From NCBI GenBank assembly GCA_900542045.1, contig UQMI01000002.1:72200-136199 (forward strand): a DNA stretch of 64,000 nucleotides, in the 5' to 3' direction. Origin of the DNA: an uncultured Blautia sp. (lineage in GTDB: Bacteria > Bacillota > Clostridia > Lachnospirales > Lachnospiraceae). This document shows positions 20,227-29,172 of the stretch, in pieces. Below the pieces are notes generated by a model. The model did not search any database, had not been told where the DNA came from, and saw only the letters and a program-made list of their open reading frames with translations. Positions within the stretch are counted from its first letter, which is position 1; every line of letters starts with the position of its first letter. The translations under genes were made by a program, and so were the position numbers.

Positions 20227-22848
20227 TTATTTTTCTTCTTTTCCGTAATATGCTTTCAGATAGATTCCCTTTAATTCGGACATCAGAGGATATCTGGGGT
20301 TGGCACCGGTACACTGGTCATTGAAGGCCTGCTCCACCATTTCGTCCAGAGTTTCCAGGAAATAGGTTTCATCTACGCCGTAAGCTTTGATGGATTTTTT
20401 GATCTCAATGGCATCTTTCAGTTCTTCCAGTTTTGCCAGCAGTTTTTCAAATACTTCGTTATCATCTTTACCGGTAAGACCTACATAGCGGCCGATCTCT
20501 GCATAGCGGGCCAGGGTATGCGGATATTCATACTGGGGGAAAGTGCCCATCTTGGTGGGAACTTCCGCGGAATTGTAGCGCATGACATCGGTAAGCACCA
20601 CTGCGTTGGCAATACCATGTGGAAGATGATGGAAGGCACCCAGCTTATGAGCCAGGGAATGGTTGATCCCCAGGAAAGCGTTGGCGAAAGCCATGCCGGC
20701 CAGGCAGGATGCATTTGCCATTTTATCTCTGGCTTCCACATCGGCAGCGCCGTTTTTGTATGCTCTCGGCAGGTAATCAAATACCAGTTTGATGGCCTTT
20801 AATGCCAGTCCGTCTGTATAGTCGGAAGCCATCACCGATACATAAGCTTCGATGGCATGGGTCATAACGTCAATACCGGAAGCGCAGGTCAGTCCCTTAG
20901 GCTGTGTCATCATATTGTCAGTATCTACGATAGCCATGTTGGGCATTAACTGATAGTCTGCCAGCGGCCATTTTACGCCGGTATCCTGATCAGTAATGAT
21001 GGCGAATGGTGTTACCTCAGAACCGGTTCCGGAGGAAGTAGGAATTGCCACGAAGTAAGCTTTTTCTCCCATTTTCGGGAAGGTAAATACACGCTTGCGG
21101 ATATCCATGAAGTCCATGGACATATCTGCAAAGTTTACATCGGGATGCTCATAGAGTACCCACATGATCTTGCCGGCATCCATGGCGGAACCGCCGCCCA
21201 GAGCGATGATCACATCCGGTTCAAATGCAGCCATTGCTTTGGCGCCAGCCTGGGCGGAAGCCAGGGTGGGATCCGGAGCTACATCGGAGAAGCAGGTATG
21301 CACAATGCCCATTTCATCCAGCTTGTCTTCAATGGGTTTGGTATAGCCGTTTTTGTACAGGAAGCTGTCAGTTACGATGAAGGCGCGTTTCTTATGCATG
21401 ACGGTGCCAAGTTCGTCCAGTGCCACCGGCATGCAGCCTTTCTTAAAGTATACTTTCTCAGGAGTACGGAACCAGAGCATATTTTCTCTCCTTTCGGCGA
21501 TGGTTTTAATGTTGAGCAGATGTTTGACGCCTACGTTTTCCGAAACAGAGTTTCCGCCCCAGGAGCCGCAGCCCAGAGTCAGTGAAGGAGCCAGTTTGAA
21601 GTTGTAAAGGTCGCCGATTCCGCCATGGGAAGATGGCGTATTGATGAGGATACGGCAGGTCTTCATGGCAGCCGCATGTTTTGCCATTTTCTCTTTTTCA
21701 TTTACATTGATGTACAGAGAGGAGGTATGGCCGTAACCGCCGTCTGCCACCAGCTGCGCCGCTTTTTCCAGAGCCTCGTCAAAGGTTTTGGCCTTGTACA
21801 TGGCCAGTACCGGTGACAGTTTTTCATGGGCAAATTCTTCGGAAATGTCCACAGATTCCACCTCACCGATGAGGATCTTGGTGTTTTCCGGAACGGAGAT
21901 GCCAGCCAGTTCTGCAATGTGAGAAGCCTTCTGTCCGACAATCTTGGCATTGACAGCACCGTTAATGATGATGGTCTTGCGGACTTTGTCCAGTTCATCC
22001 TCTTTTAAGAAGTAGCATCCTCTGTAGAGGAACTCTTTCTTTACAGCTTCATATACCGGTTCCAGAACGGTAACGGACTGTTCGGAAGCACAGATCATAC
22101 CATTGTCAAAGGTCTTGGAATGGATGATGGAGTTCACTGCCAGACGGATGTCTGCTGTCTCATCAATGATGACTGGTGTGTTGCCGGCGCCTACGCCTAC
22201 GGCCGGTTTTCCGGAGGAGTATGCAGCTTTTACCATTCCCGGGCCGCCGGTTGCAAGGATCAGATCCGCTTCTTTCATGACCATATTGGTCAGTTCCAGA
22301 GACGGGATATCGATCCATCCGATGATGCCTTCAGGAGCGCCTGCTTCTACGGCAGCTTCCAGAACGATCCTGGCAGCCTCAATGGTGCATTTTTTTGCAC
22401 GGGGATGAGGGCTGATGATGATGGCGTTTCTGGTCTTCAGACAGAGCAATGTTTTAAAAATGGCAGTGGATGTGGGGTTGGTCGTGGGAATAACCGCAGC
22501 CACAAGGCCCACCGGTTCCACCACTTTTTTAATGCCGAAAGCAGGGTCTTCTTCGATGACACCGCAGGTTTTGGTGTTCTTGTATGCATTGTAAATATAT
22601 TCGGCGGCATAGTGGTTTTTAATGACTTTGTCTTCCACAACGCCCATGCCCGTTTCCTCTACAGCCTGTTTTGCCAGAGGAATACGCATTTTGTTGGCGG
22701 CAGTGGCAGCAGCCAGAAAAATTTTGTCAACCTGTTCCTGGGAGTAGGAGGCGAAGATTTTCTGAGCCTCGCGCATAGATGCCATTTTTGCTGACAAAGC
22801 TTCTGGCGTGTCGATGATTTGTGGGGTTGCAGTTTCGTTCTTTGCCAT
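20227..22848 (-). CDS. adhE: Bifunctional acetaldehyde-CoA / alcohol dehydrogenase
   Basis: The 873-residue protein is a complete AdhE. Its N-terminal half is a CoA-acylating aldehyde dehydrogenase (catalytic C253 in DNGMICASEQ), and its C-terminal half is an iron-dependent alcohol dehydrogenase with GGGSAMDAGK and the iron-ligand stretch GINHSLAHKLGAFHHLPHG. It reduces acetyl-CoA to ethanol with two NADH, which disposes of fermentative reducing power; family members form spirosomes. AGGAGGTC lies nine bases before the ATG. A consensus promoter overlapped by Rex-like sites lies upstream, which fits NADH/NAD+ control. Confidence 0.98.
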   Translation of the reverse strand: MAKNETATPQIIDTPEALSAKMASMREAQKIFASYSQEQVDKIFLAAATAANKMRIPLAKQAVEETGMGVVEDKVIKNHYAAEYIYNAYKNTKTCGVIEEDPAFGIKKVVEPVGLVAAVIPTTNPTSTAIFKTLLCLKTRNAIIISPHPRAKKCTIEAARIVLEAAVEAGAPEGIIGWIDIPSLELTNMVMKEADLILATGGPGMVKAAYSSGKPAVGVGAGNTPVIIDETADIRLAVNSIIHSKTFDNGMICASEQSVTVLEPVYEAVKKEFLYRGCYFLKEDELDKVRKTIIINGAVNAKIVGQKASHIAELAGISVPENTKILIGEVESVDISEEFAHEKLSPVLAMYKAKTFDEALEKAAQLVADGGYGHTSSLYINVNEKEKMAKHAAAMKTCRILINTPSSHGGIGDLYNFKLAPSLTLGCGSWGGNSVSENVGVKHLLNIKTIAERRENMLWFRTPEKVYFKKGCMPVALDELGTVMHKKRAFIVTDSFLYKNGYTKPIEDKLDEMGIVHTCFSDVAPDPTLASAQAGAKAMAAFEPDVIIALGGGSAMDAGKIMWVLYEHPDVNFADMSMDFMDIRKRVFTFPKMGEKAYFVAIPTSSGTGSEVTPFAIITDQDTGVKWPLADYQLMPNMAIVDTDNMMTQPKGLTCASGIDVMTHAIEAYVSVMASDYTDGLALKAIKLVFDYLPRAYKNGAADVEARDKMANASCLAGMAFANAFLGINHSLAHKLGAFHHLPHGIANAVVLTDVMRYNSAEVPTKMGTFPQYEYPHTLARYAEIGRYVGLTGKDDNEVFEKLLAKLEELKDAIEIKKSIKAYGVDETYFLETLDEMVEQAFNDQCTGANPRYPLMSELKGIYLKAYYGKEEK

Positions 22849-22907
22849 AGTTTAGACCTCCTGTTGTGTAATCAATCTTATAATCTGCATAATTGGAGTA
22901 AAAAAAG

Positions 22908-22925
22908 TTGTTAATTTATTGTCAA
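22908..22925. promoter_or_regulatory. Rex-like operator 1 upstream of adhE
   Basis: TTGTTAA-TTTA-TTGTCAA matches 12 of the 14 fixed positions of the clostridial Rex operator TTGTTAA-N4-TTAACAA. It lies between the predicted transcription start (near 22931) and the ribosome binding site, where bound repressor would block elongation or initiation. Confidence 0.5.
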
Positions 22926-22937
22926 TCCTTGAAGGGG

Positions 22938-22966
22938 ATTATACGCTCTCGTTAATTCTTTGTCAA
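22938..22966 (-). promoter_or_regulatory. adhE promoter with overlapping Rex-like operator 2
   Basis: On the minus strand a perfect TTGACA (22966 to 22961) and a perfect TATAAT (22943 to 22938) are 17 bases apart. The 18-mer at 22949-22966, TCGTTAA-TTCT-TTGTCAA, is a second Rex-like inverted repeat (11 of 14) and covers the -35 box and most of the spacer. The promoter is strong on sequence grounds; binding by Rex is inferred from the family's known target gene adhE. Confidence 0.7.
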
Positions 22967-23340
22967 TAGCGAGAACGATTATTTTTTAACAAAATTTGAA
23001 ATATGGGGGAATTGCACAAAAATTCAGGCGTATAATTGGTAATGATATTTATTTACAGAACAAAAAAATTGGAAAATGAGAAATGATCCGTGTGGTATCT
23101 GAGAAATGAATATCTTTCATACATATAAATCGGCCAGAGGCAAAGGTCAAAGTCCGATTTTGCTTGTACGAAGGCGGATTTTCACCTTAGATTCGCCAGA
23201 ATATGAAGGGAAAGGGGAGATGGATCCCGGGATACACGAATGGGGGAAAATGAGAACTGCGGAGAAATTGTTACAAACTTATCATAATTGCGGGCAGCAG
23301 GGGCGTCGAAATTTCTGGGAGTATGAGGCGCGGCGGGAGA
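22967..23340. other. Intergenic region upstream of adhE with no recognisable gene
   Basis: Bases 22967-23100 are AT-rich. The rest to 23340 is open in one forward frame starting at 23106, but that frame has no recognisable protein pattern and runs antisense through the decayed HxlR gene, so I do not call it. It may be the remnant of a gene lost together with the damaged pair that follows. Confidence 0.4.
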
Positions 23341-23649
23341 TTAGATCCGGTTCTGATCTCCCCACTCGCACATACTGTCCAGAATGGGGATTAGGGATCT
23401 GCCCCGTTCTGTCAGACTGTATTCTACTTTTGGAGGAATCTGGGGATATTCTTCCCTGTACACGAGCTGATCAGCTTCCAGTTCTTTCAGTGTGGCACTG
23501 AGAGTTTTGTAGGAAATCTCACCGATATATCTTTTTATTTCATTGAACCGTACGATGCCAAATTCCATTCAAGTATAGAGGATCGTCATTTTATATTTCT
23601 CGTTTATCAGGGAAAGGGTGTAGCTGAAGCCCGTGTCTTTGAGACATTC
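23341..23649 (-). pseudogene. HxlR-family regulator, pseudogene (start lost, in-frame stop)
   Basis: Read on the minus strand, the region encodes an HxlR-type winged-helix protein in one frame: ECLKDTGFSYTLSLINEKYK, then MTILYT, a TGA stop at 23571-23569, then MEFGIVRFNEIKRY and PPKVEYSLTERGRSLIPILD to the stop at 23341. The stop falls in the helix where relatives have a coding residue, and no start codon remains because the homology breaks off at about 23649. A 75-residue product from the ATG at 23568 would lack the first helices of the DNA-binding domain. Confidence 0.8.
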
Positions 23650-24051
23650 ATTGGAAATACATCAGCCCTGGTCGAGGCTTTTGTCCGGGGAGCAGAAAGT
23701 ATGGGAAATGAGGTGACGGAATTTTTCCTGGACCGGATGGAAATTCACGGGTGCAAGGGCTGCTTTGGCGGACACAGCAGTCAGGCCTGTCCCTGTGTGC
23801 AGAAGGACGATATGGACAAAATCTATCCGGTAGTCAGAGAAAGTGAAGTGATCGTACTGGCCACTCCGCTGTATTACTGGAATATGAGCGGTCAGATCCG
23901 GACCGCCATTGACCGTCTGTTTGCCCTGGAAGAGGGAGACGGAAATCTGCTTCGGGGACATGTACTGGCCGGCGGAAACGGAGATGTGGGAGATATCGAA
24001 GGTAAAGCAGAACTTCAGCAGGCTTATGAACTGGGAAAATCCATTCAGTAA
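23650..24051 (+). pseudogene. NADPH-dependent FMN reductase / flavodoxin-like protein, pseudogene
   Basis: The forward frame from 23653 reads GNTSALVEAFVRGAESMGNE, the part of a NADPH-dependent FMN reductase (iron-sulfur flavoprotein type) that normally follows an N-terminal GSPRKNG flavin loop; that start is absent. It continues with HGCKGCFGG, CVQKDDMDKIYP and LATPLYYWNMSGQIRTAIDR. A second, in-frame gap of roughly 40 residues is implied where NLLRG passes directly to HVLAGGNGDVGDI. An ATG at 23701 could still express a fragment lacking the flavin phosphate loop. Confidence 0.75.
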
Positions 24052-24132
24052 TCGTGACAAAGGCTGAGATGCCGGTATCTATTTTGCCATTTGTATGGTA
24101 TGATGATGAAAAACATGCAGAGGGAAAGAGAA

Positions 24133-24771
24133 ATGGCTGACGGCAGAAAGTCAAACTACGAAAAAATGAAAAACGATATGGCGGCAGTTTTTCTGAAATA
24201 TGATCAGGATAAAATGATCCGGAAATTCGGTCTGCAATACGATGAGGACAGCATCTGGATCCGGTTTGTGGGACGAACTTATCAGATCCGGCGCCGGACT
24301 GGCAGTATATTTTGGGTAAATGACGGGCAGCAGGAAGTGGAAGCAGGCTACAATGAAGTCATGACCATATATGATGTGTTGTGCAATTCCAAAGAAGATT
24401 GTCATCTGGCCCGCAACTGGGTAAATGTGGGGAGTCTGTCTGCGGTAAAAGGCGGCTCCCTCTCTAAGACCGGCCATTTTTTCAGCGAAGCTGGAAAGGC
24501 TTTTGAGGGGAAAACGGAGCTGCTGATGAGGGCCTGTGAAAGGCTGGGAGGAAGAAAACTGAGTGGAGGCGATGCGGCGTACGAAATAGAACTGTTTCCG
24601 TTTCTGCCGATTGTCCTTCGTTTTTGGGATGCAGACGAGGAATTTTCTGGAAGCCTGCAGATTCTGACTGACGAAAATATTCTGGAATATATGCATTACG
24701 AGACCCTGATGTTTGCCCTGTCCCATGTCCTGGAAAGGATCCGGCAGGAGATGTCTTACGGTGGAGAATGA
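24133..24771 (+). CDS. DUF3786 domain protein, function unknown
   Basis: The 212-residue protein resembles the DUF3786 family: an N-terminal NYEKMKNDMAAVFLKYD, a WVNVGSL region, GGDAAYEIELFPFLPIVLRFWDADEEF and a C-terminal helix. The family is widespread in anaerobes, and I know of no established biochemical role. It is soluble and has no cysteine motif beyond a few scattered cysteines. I placed the start at ATG 24133, after AGAGGGAAAGAG; two upstream in-frame ATG codons lack such a site. A hairpin terminator follows. Confidence 0.75.
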   Translation: MADGRKSNYEKMKNDMAAVFLKYDQDKMIRKFGLQYDEDSIWIRFVGRTYQIRRRTGSIFWVNDGQQEVEAGYNEVMTIYDVLCNSKEDCHLARNWVNVGSLSAVKGGSLSKTGHFFSEAGKAFEGKTELLMRACERLGGRKLSGGDAAYEIELFPFLPIVLRFWDADEEFSGSLQILTDENILEYMHYETLMFALSHVLERIRQEMSYGGE

Positions 24772-24843
24772 AGAAGTCGGAAATCAGGCAAACAGAGGAT
24801 CCCCAGAAGAGGTTAAAAACAGGTCATATTGCAGTATAAGACA

Positions 24844-24887
24844 GGGGCAGGTACGGCTCAGACGAGCCGCGCATGCCCCGATTTTTT
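24844..24887 (+). terminator. Terminator after the DUF3786 gene
   Basis: GGGGCA (24844-24849) pairs with TGCCCC (24874-24879), an inner GGCTC/GAGCC stem caps the hairpin, and GATTTTTT follows. It lies just before the 3' end of the convergent typA gene. Confidence 0.8.
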
Positions 24888-24903
24888 CCAAAAGAAAACG
24901 TGA

Positions 24904-26736
24904 TCACTGTGCCCGGAATCCGGCGCGCTTACGCTCTCTGGAATCCAGGATCTTCTTGCGGATGCGAAGGCTCTTGGGAGTCACTTCCAGAAGTTCATCG
25001 CTGTCAATGAATTCCAGTGCCTGCTCCAGACTGAGAATCTTGGGCGGAGTCAGACGCAGAGCTTCATCGGCGGAAGAGGAACGGGTATTGGTCAGGTGCT
25101 TGGTCTTGCACACGTTCAGTTCAATGTCTTCCGGTTTGCCGTTTTGTCCGATCACCATGCCGCTGTATACTTTTGTGCCTGGTCCGATGAACAGAGTTCC
25201 TCTCTCCTGAGCGGAGAACAGGCCGTAGGTTACCGCCTCTCCTGGTTCAAAGGCGATGAGGGAACCCTGCTTTCTGTACTGCAGATCTCCTTTATAAGGG
25301 GCGTAGCCATCGAAAATCGTATTCAGGACGCCAGTTCCCTTGGTAAGCGTCAGGAATTCTCCGCGGATACCGATAAGCCCTCTGGCAGGAATGGAAAATT
25401 CCAGACGGGAAGAACCGTCACTGGCAAGACTCATGCCCATAAGCTCACCTTTCCGTTCGCTTAATTTCTGAATGACAGAGCCGGAGTATTCTTCAGGAAC
25501 GTCAATATAAGCCAGTTCCATGGGTTCCAGTTTCTGGCCCCGCTCATTTTCCTTGTAAAGAACTTCTGCCTTGCTTACAGCAAATTCATAACCTTCCCGG
25601 CGCATATTTTCAATTAATACGGACAGGTGCAGCTCGCCGCGTCCGGATACTTTGAAGCACTCGGTGGTATCTGTTTCTTCCACCCGAAGACTGACGTCTG
25701 TGTTCAGTTCCCGGAACAGACGGTCGCGCAGATGACGGGATGTCACGTATTTTCCCTCCTGGCCGGCCAGGGGACTGTCATTCACCAGGAAGTTCATGGC
25801 AATGGTAGGCTCGGAAATCTTCTGGAAGGGAATGGGTTCAGGATTTTCCGGGGTGCAGATGGTATCGCCGATGTGCAGGTCCGCAATACCGGAAATCGCC
25901 ACAATGGATCCCACGGAAGCCTGGTCCACAGGGATTTTGTTCAGACCGTCAAATTCATAGAGATTGCTGATCTTAACTTTCTGTTTTTTGTCCGGATCAT
26001 GCTCATTTACCAGAAGAACCTCCTGGTTTACGCTGATAGTTCCGTTTTCCACTTTTCCTACGCCGATGCGGCCCACATAATCGTTATAATCAATGGTACT
26101 GATCAGGACCTGGGTGGGAGCATCCGGATCACCTTCGGGGGCAGGAATATAGTTCAGGATTGTTTCAAAAAGAGGCTCCATGCTCTCCGGTGTGTCTGCC
26201 AGATCCAGCACCGCATGTCCGGTCTTGGCGGAAGCATACAGGAAGGGGCAGTCCAGCTGCTCGTCGGAAGCTTCCAGATCCATGAGAAGCTCCAGAACCT
26301 CATCAATGACCTCGTCGGGGCGGGCTTCCGGACGGTCAATCTTGTTGATGCAGACAATGATGTGCAGATTCAGTTCCAGGGCTTTTTTCAGCACAAATTT
26401 CGTCTGGGGCATAGCGCCTTCAAAGGCGTCCACCAGGAGAATCACACCGTCCACCATTTTCAGGACACGCTCCACCTCGCCGCCGAAATCGGCATGTCCG
26501 GGAGTATCGATAATGTTGATCTTTACATCTTTGTAAAAAACAGCTGTATTTTTAGACAGGATCGTGATGCCGCGTTCCCGTTCAATTGCATTGGAGTCCA
26601 TGACCCGTTCCTGTACTTCCTGATTCGCACGGAAAACACCGCTCTGTTTCAGCAGCTGGTCCACCAGAGTGGTTTTTCCATGGTCAACATGAGCAATGAT
26701 GGCCACATTGCGGATATTTTCGCTTTTCCTTTTCAT
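24904..26736 (-). CDS. typA: TypA/BipA ribosome-associated GTPase
   Basis: The 610-residue protein is a full-length TypA/BipA: G1 AHVDHGKTT (residues 15-23), G3 DTPGHADFGGEV (from residue 77), G4 NKIDRPEARPDEV, then EF-G-like domains II, III and V and the TypA-specific C-terminal domain (EDIELNVCKTKHLTN). It binds the ribosome and helps 50S assembly and stress or cold adaptation. It is a single-gene unit, convergent with the DUF3786 gene. AAGGAT lies upstream of the ATG. Confidence 0.97.
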   Translation of the reverse strand: MKRKSENIRNVAIIAHVDHGKTTLVDQLLKQSGVFRANQEVQERVMDSNAIERERGITILSKNTAVFYKDVKINIIDTPGHADFGGEVERVLKMVDGVILLVDAFEGAMPQTKFVLKKALELNLHIIVCINKIDRPEARPDEVIDEVLELLMDLEASDEQLDCPFLYASAKTGHAVLDLADTPESMEPLFETILNYIPAPEGDPDAPTQVLISTIDYNDYVGRIGVGKVENGTISVNQEVLLVNEHDPDKKQKVKISNLYEFDGLNKIPVDQASVGSIVAISGIADLHIGDTICTPENPEPIPFQKISEPTIAMNFLVNDSPLAGQEGKYVTSRHLRDRLFRELNTDVSLRVEETDTTECFKVSGRGELHLSVLIENMRREGYEFAVSKAEVLYKENERGQKLEPMELAYIDVPEEYSGSVIQKLSERKGELMGMSLASDGSSRLEFSIPARGLIGIRGEFLTLTKGTGVLNTIFDGYAPYKGDLQYRKQGSLIAFEPGEAVTYGLFSAQERGTLFIGPGTKVYSGMVIGQNGKPEDIELNVCKTKHLTNTRSSSADEALRLTPPKILSLEQALEFIDSDELLEVTPKSLRIRKKILDSRERKRAGFRAQ

Positions 26737-26768
26737 AGATAACGAATCCTTTCTATAAATAAAATCGA

Positions 26769-26821
26769 GTGAAATGTTTCAGATTGACGCAAGTGTCAAA
26801 AGATGCCAGGTGAAATGTTTC
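26769..26821. repeat. Repeated GTGAAATGTTTC element and inverted repeat upstream of typA
   Basis: GTGAAATGTTTC occurs perfectly at 26769-26780 and 26810-26821 in the same orientation, and an inverted repeat TTGAC-N6-GTCAA (26784-26799) lies between. Each repeat contains the palindrome GAAA-TG-TTTC. The arrangement, in the space between the divergent typA and SSB-like genes, suggests a protein-binding region; no regulator is identified. Confidence 0.4.
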
Positions 26822-26997
26822 GTACTTATAGATAGCCGGTCTTTTGAACCTGGTACTACAACTTTTAAAGTTTATCATATTTTGGCAGGAATACAAGGTA
26901 ATTCCGAAAAAAATTTTTTTCAGGTTCTAAAAAGGCAGGGGACGGAATAGTAATGATATAGACAAACTACCACAAAGAGGAAGGGGAACTATCAATC

Positions 26998-27624
26998 ATG
27001 GCAGATAAGATTATGGAAAACAATCAGGTTTCAATGATGGGAAAAATCGCATCACAGTTCACATTCAGTCATCAGGTATTCGGAGAAGGCTTTTATACCG
27101 TAGAATTGCTGGTAAAGCGTCTCAGCGACTCGGAAGACAGGATTCCGCTGATGGTGTCAGAACGGCTGGTGGATGTCACTCAGGATTATGAGGGAGAGTA
27201 CATCCAGGTGCAGGGGCAGTTCCGATCCTATAACCGGCATGAGGAGAAGCGCAATCGGCTGGTGCTCTCTGTATTTGTAAGAGAGCTTTCCTTTGTCGAA
27301 GAAGAGGATGACAGCATTACGGTCAATCAGATCTTTCTGGACGGCTATATCTGTAAGCCGCCGGTGTACCGAAAAACGCCGTTGGGAAGAGAAATTGCGG
27401 ACCTGCTGATGGCCGTAAACAGGCCGTATGGAAAATCAGACTACATACCCTGTATATGCTGGGGGAGAAATGCCAGGTATGCATCCGCTTTTGAAGTGGG
27501 GGGACATGTACTGATCTGGGGAAGGATCCAGAGCCGGGAATATATGAAAAAACTGGGAGAAAACGAAATGGAAAAACGGGTGGCCTATGAGGTGTCTGTA
27601 AGCAAGCTGGAATATCTGGAATAA
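26998..27624 (+). CDS. Single-stranded-DNA-binding-like protein with two OB-type domains
   Basis: The 208-residue protein contains two single-strand-binding-type segments. The C-terminal one is SSB-like in detail: GYICKPPVYRKTPLGREI, then AVNRPYGKSDYIPCICWGRN and GRIQSREY. The N-terminal one (residues about 8-100) is more diverged, with NNQVSMMGKIASQFTFSH. There is no acidic DDDIPF-type tail, so it would not recruit the usual SSB partners. This is not the replicative SSB but a paralogue known in Clostridia whose role is unclear. AAGAGGAAGGGG precedes the ATG. Confidence 0.8.
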   Translation: MADKIMENNQVSMMGKIASQFTFSHQVFGEGFYTVELLVKRLSDSEDRIPLMVSERLVDVTQDYEGEYIQVQGQFRSYNRHEEKRNRLVLSVFVRELSFVEEEDDSITVNQIFLDGYICKPPVYRKTPLGREIADLLMAVNRPYGKSDYIPCICWGRNARYASAFEVGGHVLIWGRIQSREYMKKLGENEMEKRVAYEVSVSKLEYLE

Positions 27625-27741
27625 AAAAGCAGGAAAAGGATTCATTTTGAAAGAATACGATTGCAATTGTGCTGATTTTGCGGTAAGATTAATCAGACCT
27701 GTATGACTCACGTATAGAAAAGAGGTATAAGAAGAACAGAT

Positions 27742-28242
27742 ATGGGAAAGGGATTTGTGGAAATATACTGTGGAGGCGGCAGAGGAAAGACAACCCTGGC
27801 GCTGGGACAGAGCCTGAGAGCCTCTCTTCAAGGCAAGAGTGTGATCATTATTCAGTTTTTAAAGGGCAATGCACGCAGAGAACTGGACTTCCTGCAGGAT
27901 CTGCAGGATCTGGACATCAAGATTTTCCGCTTTGAGCGCTCCGGTATGTGTTATGCGGATCTGAGCGATCAGGAGAAGGAAGAGCAGAAGAGCAACATCC
28001 TGAATGGAATCAATTTTGCCCGTAAGGTGATTACTACCCAGGAATGTGATTTCCTGGTTCTGGATGAGATTCTGGGCCTGCTGGAATACGATATTGTATC
28101 CACAGAGCAGGTGGTGGGTCTGCTGCAGGCCAGAGATGACATGGATATTATACTGACAGGAAATATTCTGACAGAAGAACTGCGCAGATATGCGGACAGT
28201 GTGACCACCATCGAGACGACAGATAACAGTATAAGGGAATAA
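27742..28242 (+). CDS. CobO/BtuR-type cob(I)yrinic acid a,c-diamide adenosyltransferase-like protein
   Basis: The 166-residue protein has a P-loop near its start, CGGGRGKTTLAL (lysine at residue 16), then IIQFLKGNARRELDFL and a DFLVLDEILGLLEYD segment, the pattern of the CobO/BtuR/CobA ATP:corrinoid adenosyltransferases. It would transfer the adenosyl group of ATP to cob(I)alamin-type corrinoids. No other cobamide genes and no cobalamin riboswitch are near, so it may work in salvage. It is shorter than many CobO proteins, and a looser P-loop role is possible. Confidence 0.75.
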   Translation: MGKGFVEIYCGGGRGKTTLALGQSLRASLQGKSVIIIQFLKGNARRELDFLQDLQDLDIKIFRFERSGMCYADLSDQEKEEQKSNILNGINFARKVITTQECDFLVLDEILGLLEYDIVSTEQVVGLLQARDDMDIILTGNILTEELRRYADSVTTIETTDNSIRE

Positions 28243-28247
28243 GACGT

Positions 28248-28286
28248 GAAAAGGCTGCCGGAATTGAATGATTACGCAGCCTTTTT
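28248..28286 (+). terminator. Terminator between the adenosyltransferase gene and the sugar locus
   Basis: AAAAGGCTGC (28249-28258) pairs with GCAGCC (28276-28281) running into TTTTT. It ends 28 bases before the first gene of the dideoxy-sugar unit. No clear promoter fits in the short gap, so that unit may depend on read-through or a promoter within the preceding gene. Confidence 0.75.
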
Positions 28287-28313
28287 CCTATGCCCGGAAA
28301 TAAGGAGAAACCA

Positions 28314-29090
28314 ATGAAGGTTGTAATTTTAGCCGGCGGGTATGGTACCCGGATCAGTGAAGAAAGTCATTTAAAACCAAAGCCAATGATTGAAATTGGA
28401 GAAAAGCCCATTCTCTGGCATATCATGAAGCTGTATTCTTATTACGGATTCCACGAATTTGTCATCTGCTGCGGGTATAAGCAGCATGTGATCAAAGAGT
28501 GGTTTGCCGATTATTATCTCCACAACAGCAATATTACCTTTGATTTTACCAGTGAAAATAAAATGATCGTACATAACCATGTGACGGAGCCATGGAAGGT
28601 GACCATTGTGGACACCGGGCTTGATACCATGACGGGAGGACGGATCCTCCGGGTACGGGAGTATCTGGAGGAAGGCCCTTTTATGCTTACTTATGGAGAC
28701 GGCGTGGCTGATATCAATATTCCGGAGCTTCTGGAATATCACAGATCCCATGGCAAAATGGCCACTTTGACGGCAGCCCAGCCAAGAGGGCGTTTTGGGG
28801 CCCTGGACATTCTGGATGACGGAAGGATCACCAATTTCAAAGAGAAGCCTCAGGAAGACAGCGGCTGGATTAACGCTGGCTTTATGGTGCTGGAGCCTGA
28901 GATCATGGATCTGATTCATGGGGACGATACGGTCTTTGAACAGTATCCTTTGGCAGAAGCAGCCAGACGGGGCCAGCTTGCAGCCTACCGCCACAGAGGA
29001 TTCTGGCAGTGCATGGATACCCTGCGGGAAAAAAATCTGCTGGAAGAAATGTGGAACCGGGGAGAAGCCCCCTGGAAAGTCTGGAAATGA
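28314..29090 (+). CDS. rfbF: Glucose-1-phosphate cytidylyltransferase
   Basis: The 258-residue enzyme starts with the nucleotidyltransferase loop LAGGYGTRISEES and continues with KPKPMIEIGEKPILWHIMK, the RfbF/AscA signature. It forms CDP-glucose from CTP and glucose-1-phosphate, the first step to CDP-3,6-dideoxyhexoses. MLTYGDGVADINI holds the metal-binding aspartates. ATG 28314 follows AAGGAG; an upstream in-frame ATG at 28290 has none. It heads a co-directional unit to 42602 bounded by terminators at both ends. Confidence 0.95.
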   Translation: MKVVILAGGYGTRISEESHLKPKPMIEIGEKPILWHIMKLYSYYGFHEFVICCGYKQHVIKEWFADYYLHNSNITFDFTSENKMIVHNHVTEPWKVTIVDTGLDTMTGGRILRVREYLEEGPFMLTYGDGVADINIPELLEYHRSHGKMATLTAAQPRGRFGALDILDDGRITNFKEKPQEDSGWINAGFMVLEPEIMDLIHGDDTVFEQYPLAEAARRGQLAAYRHRGFWQCMDTLREKNLLEEMWNRGEAPWKVWK

Positions 29091-29172
29091 CAGACCAGCG
29101 GAAAAGACATGAAATTTGGAAGAAAGGGCTGCCAGTGAGGCGGCCGGATCATAAACAGAAGGATGAGACAAT

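Noticed and set aside
23106..23501. 131-residue forward open frame upstream of the decayed HxlR gene
   Set aside because: Its second half is the antisense of clear HxlR coding sequence and its first half has no family pattern.
25627..26742. 371-residue forward open frame
   Set aside because: It is antisense to typA, which is unmistakable.
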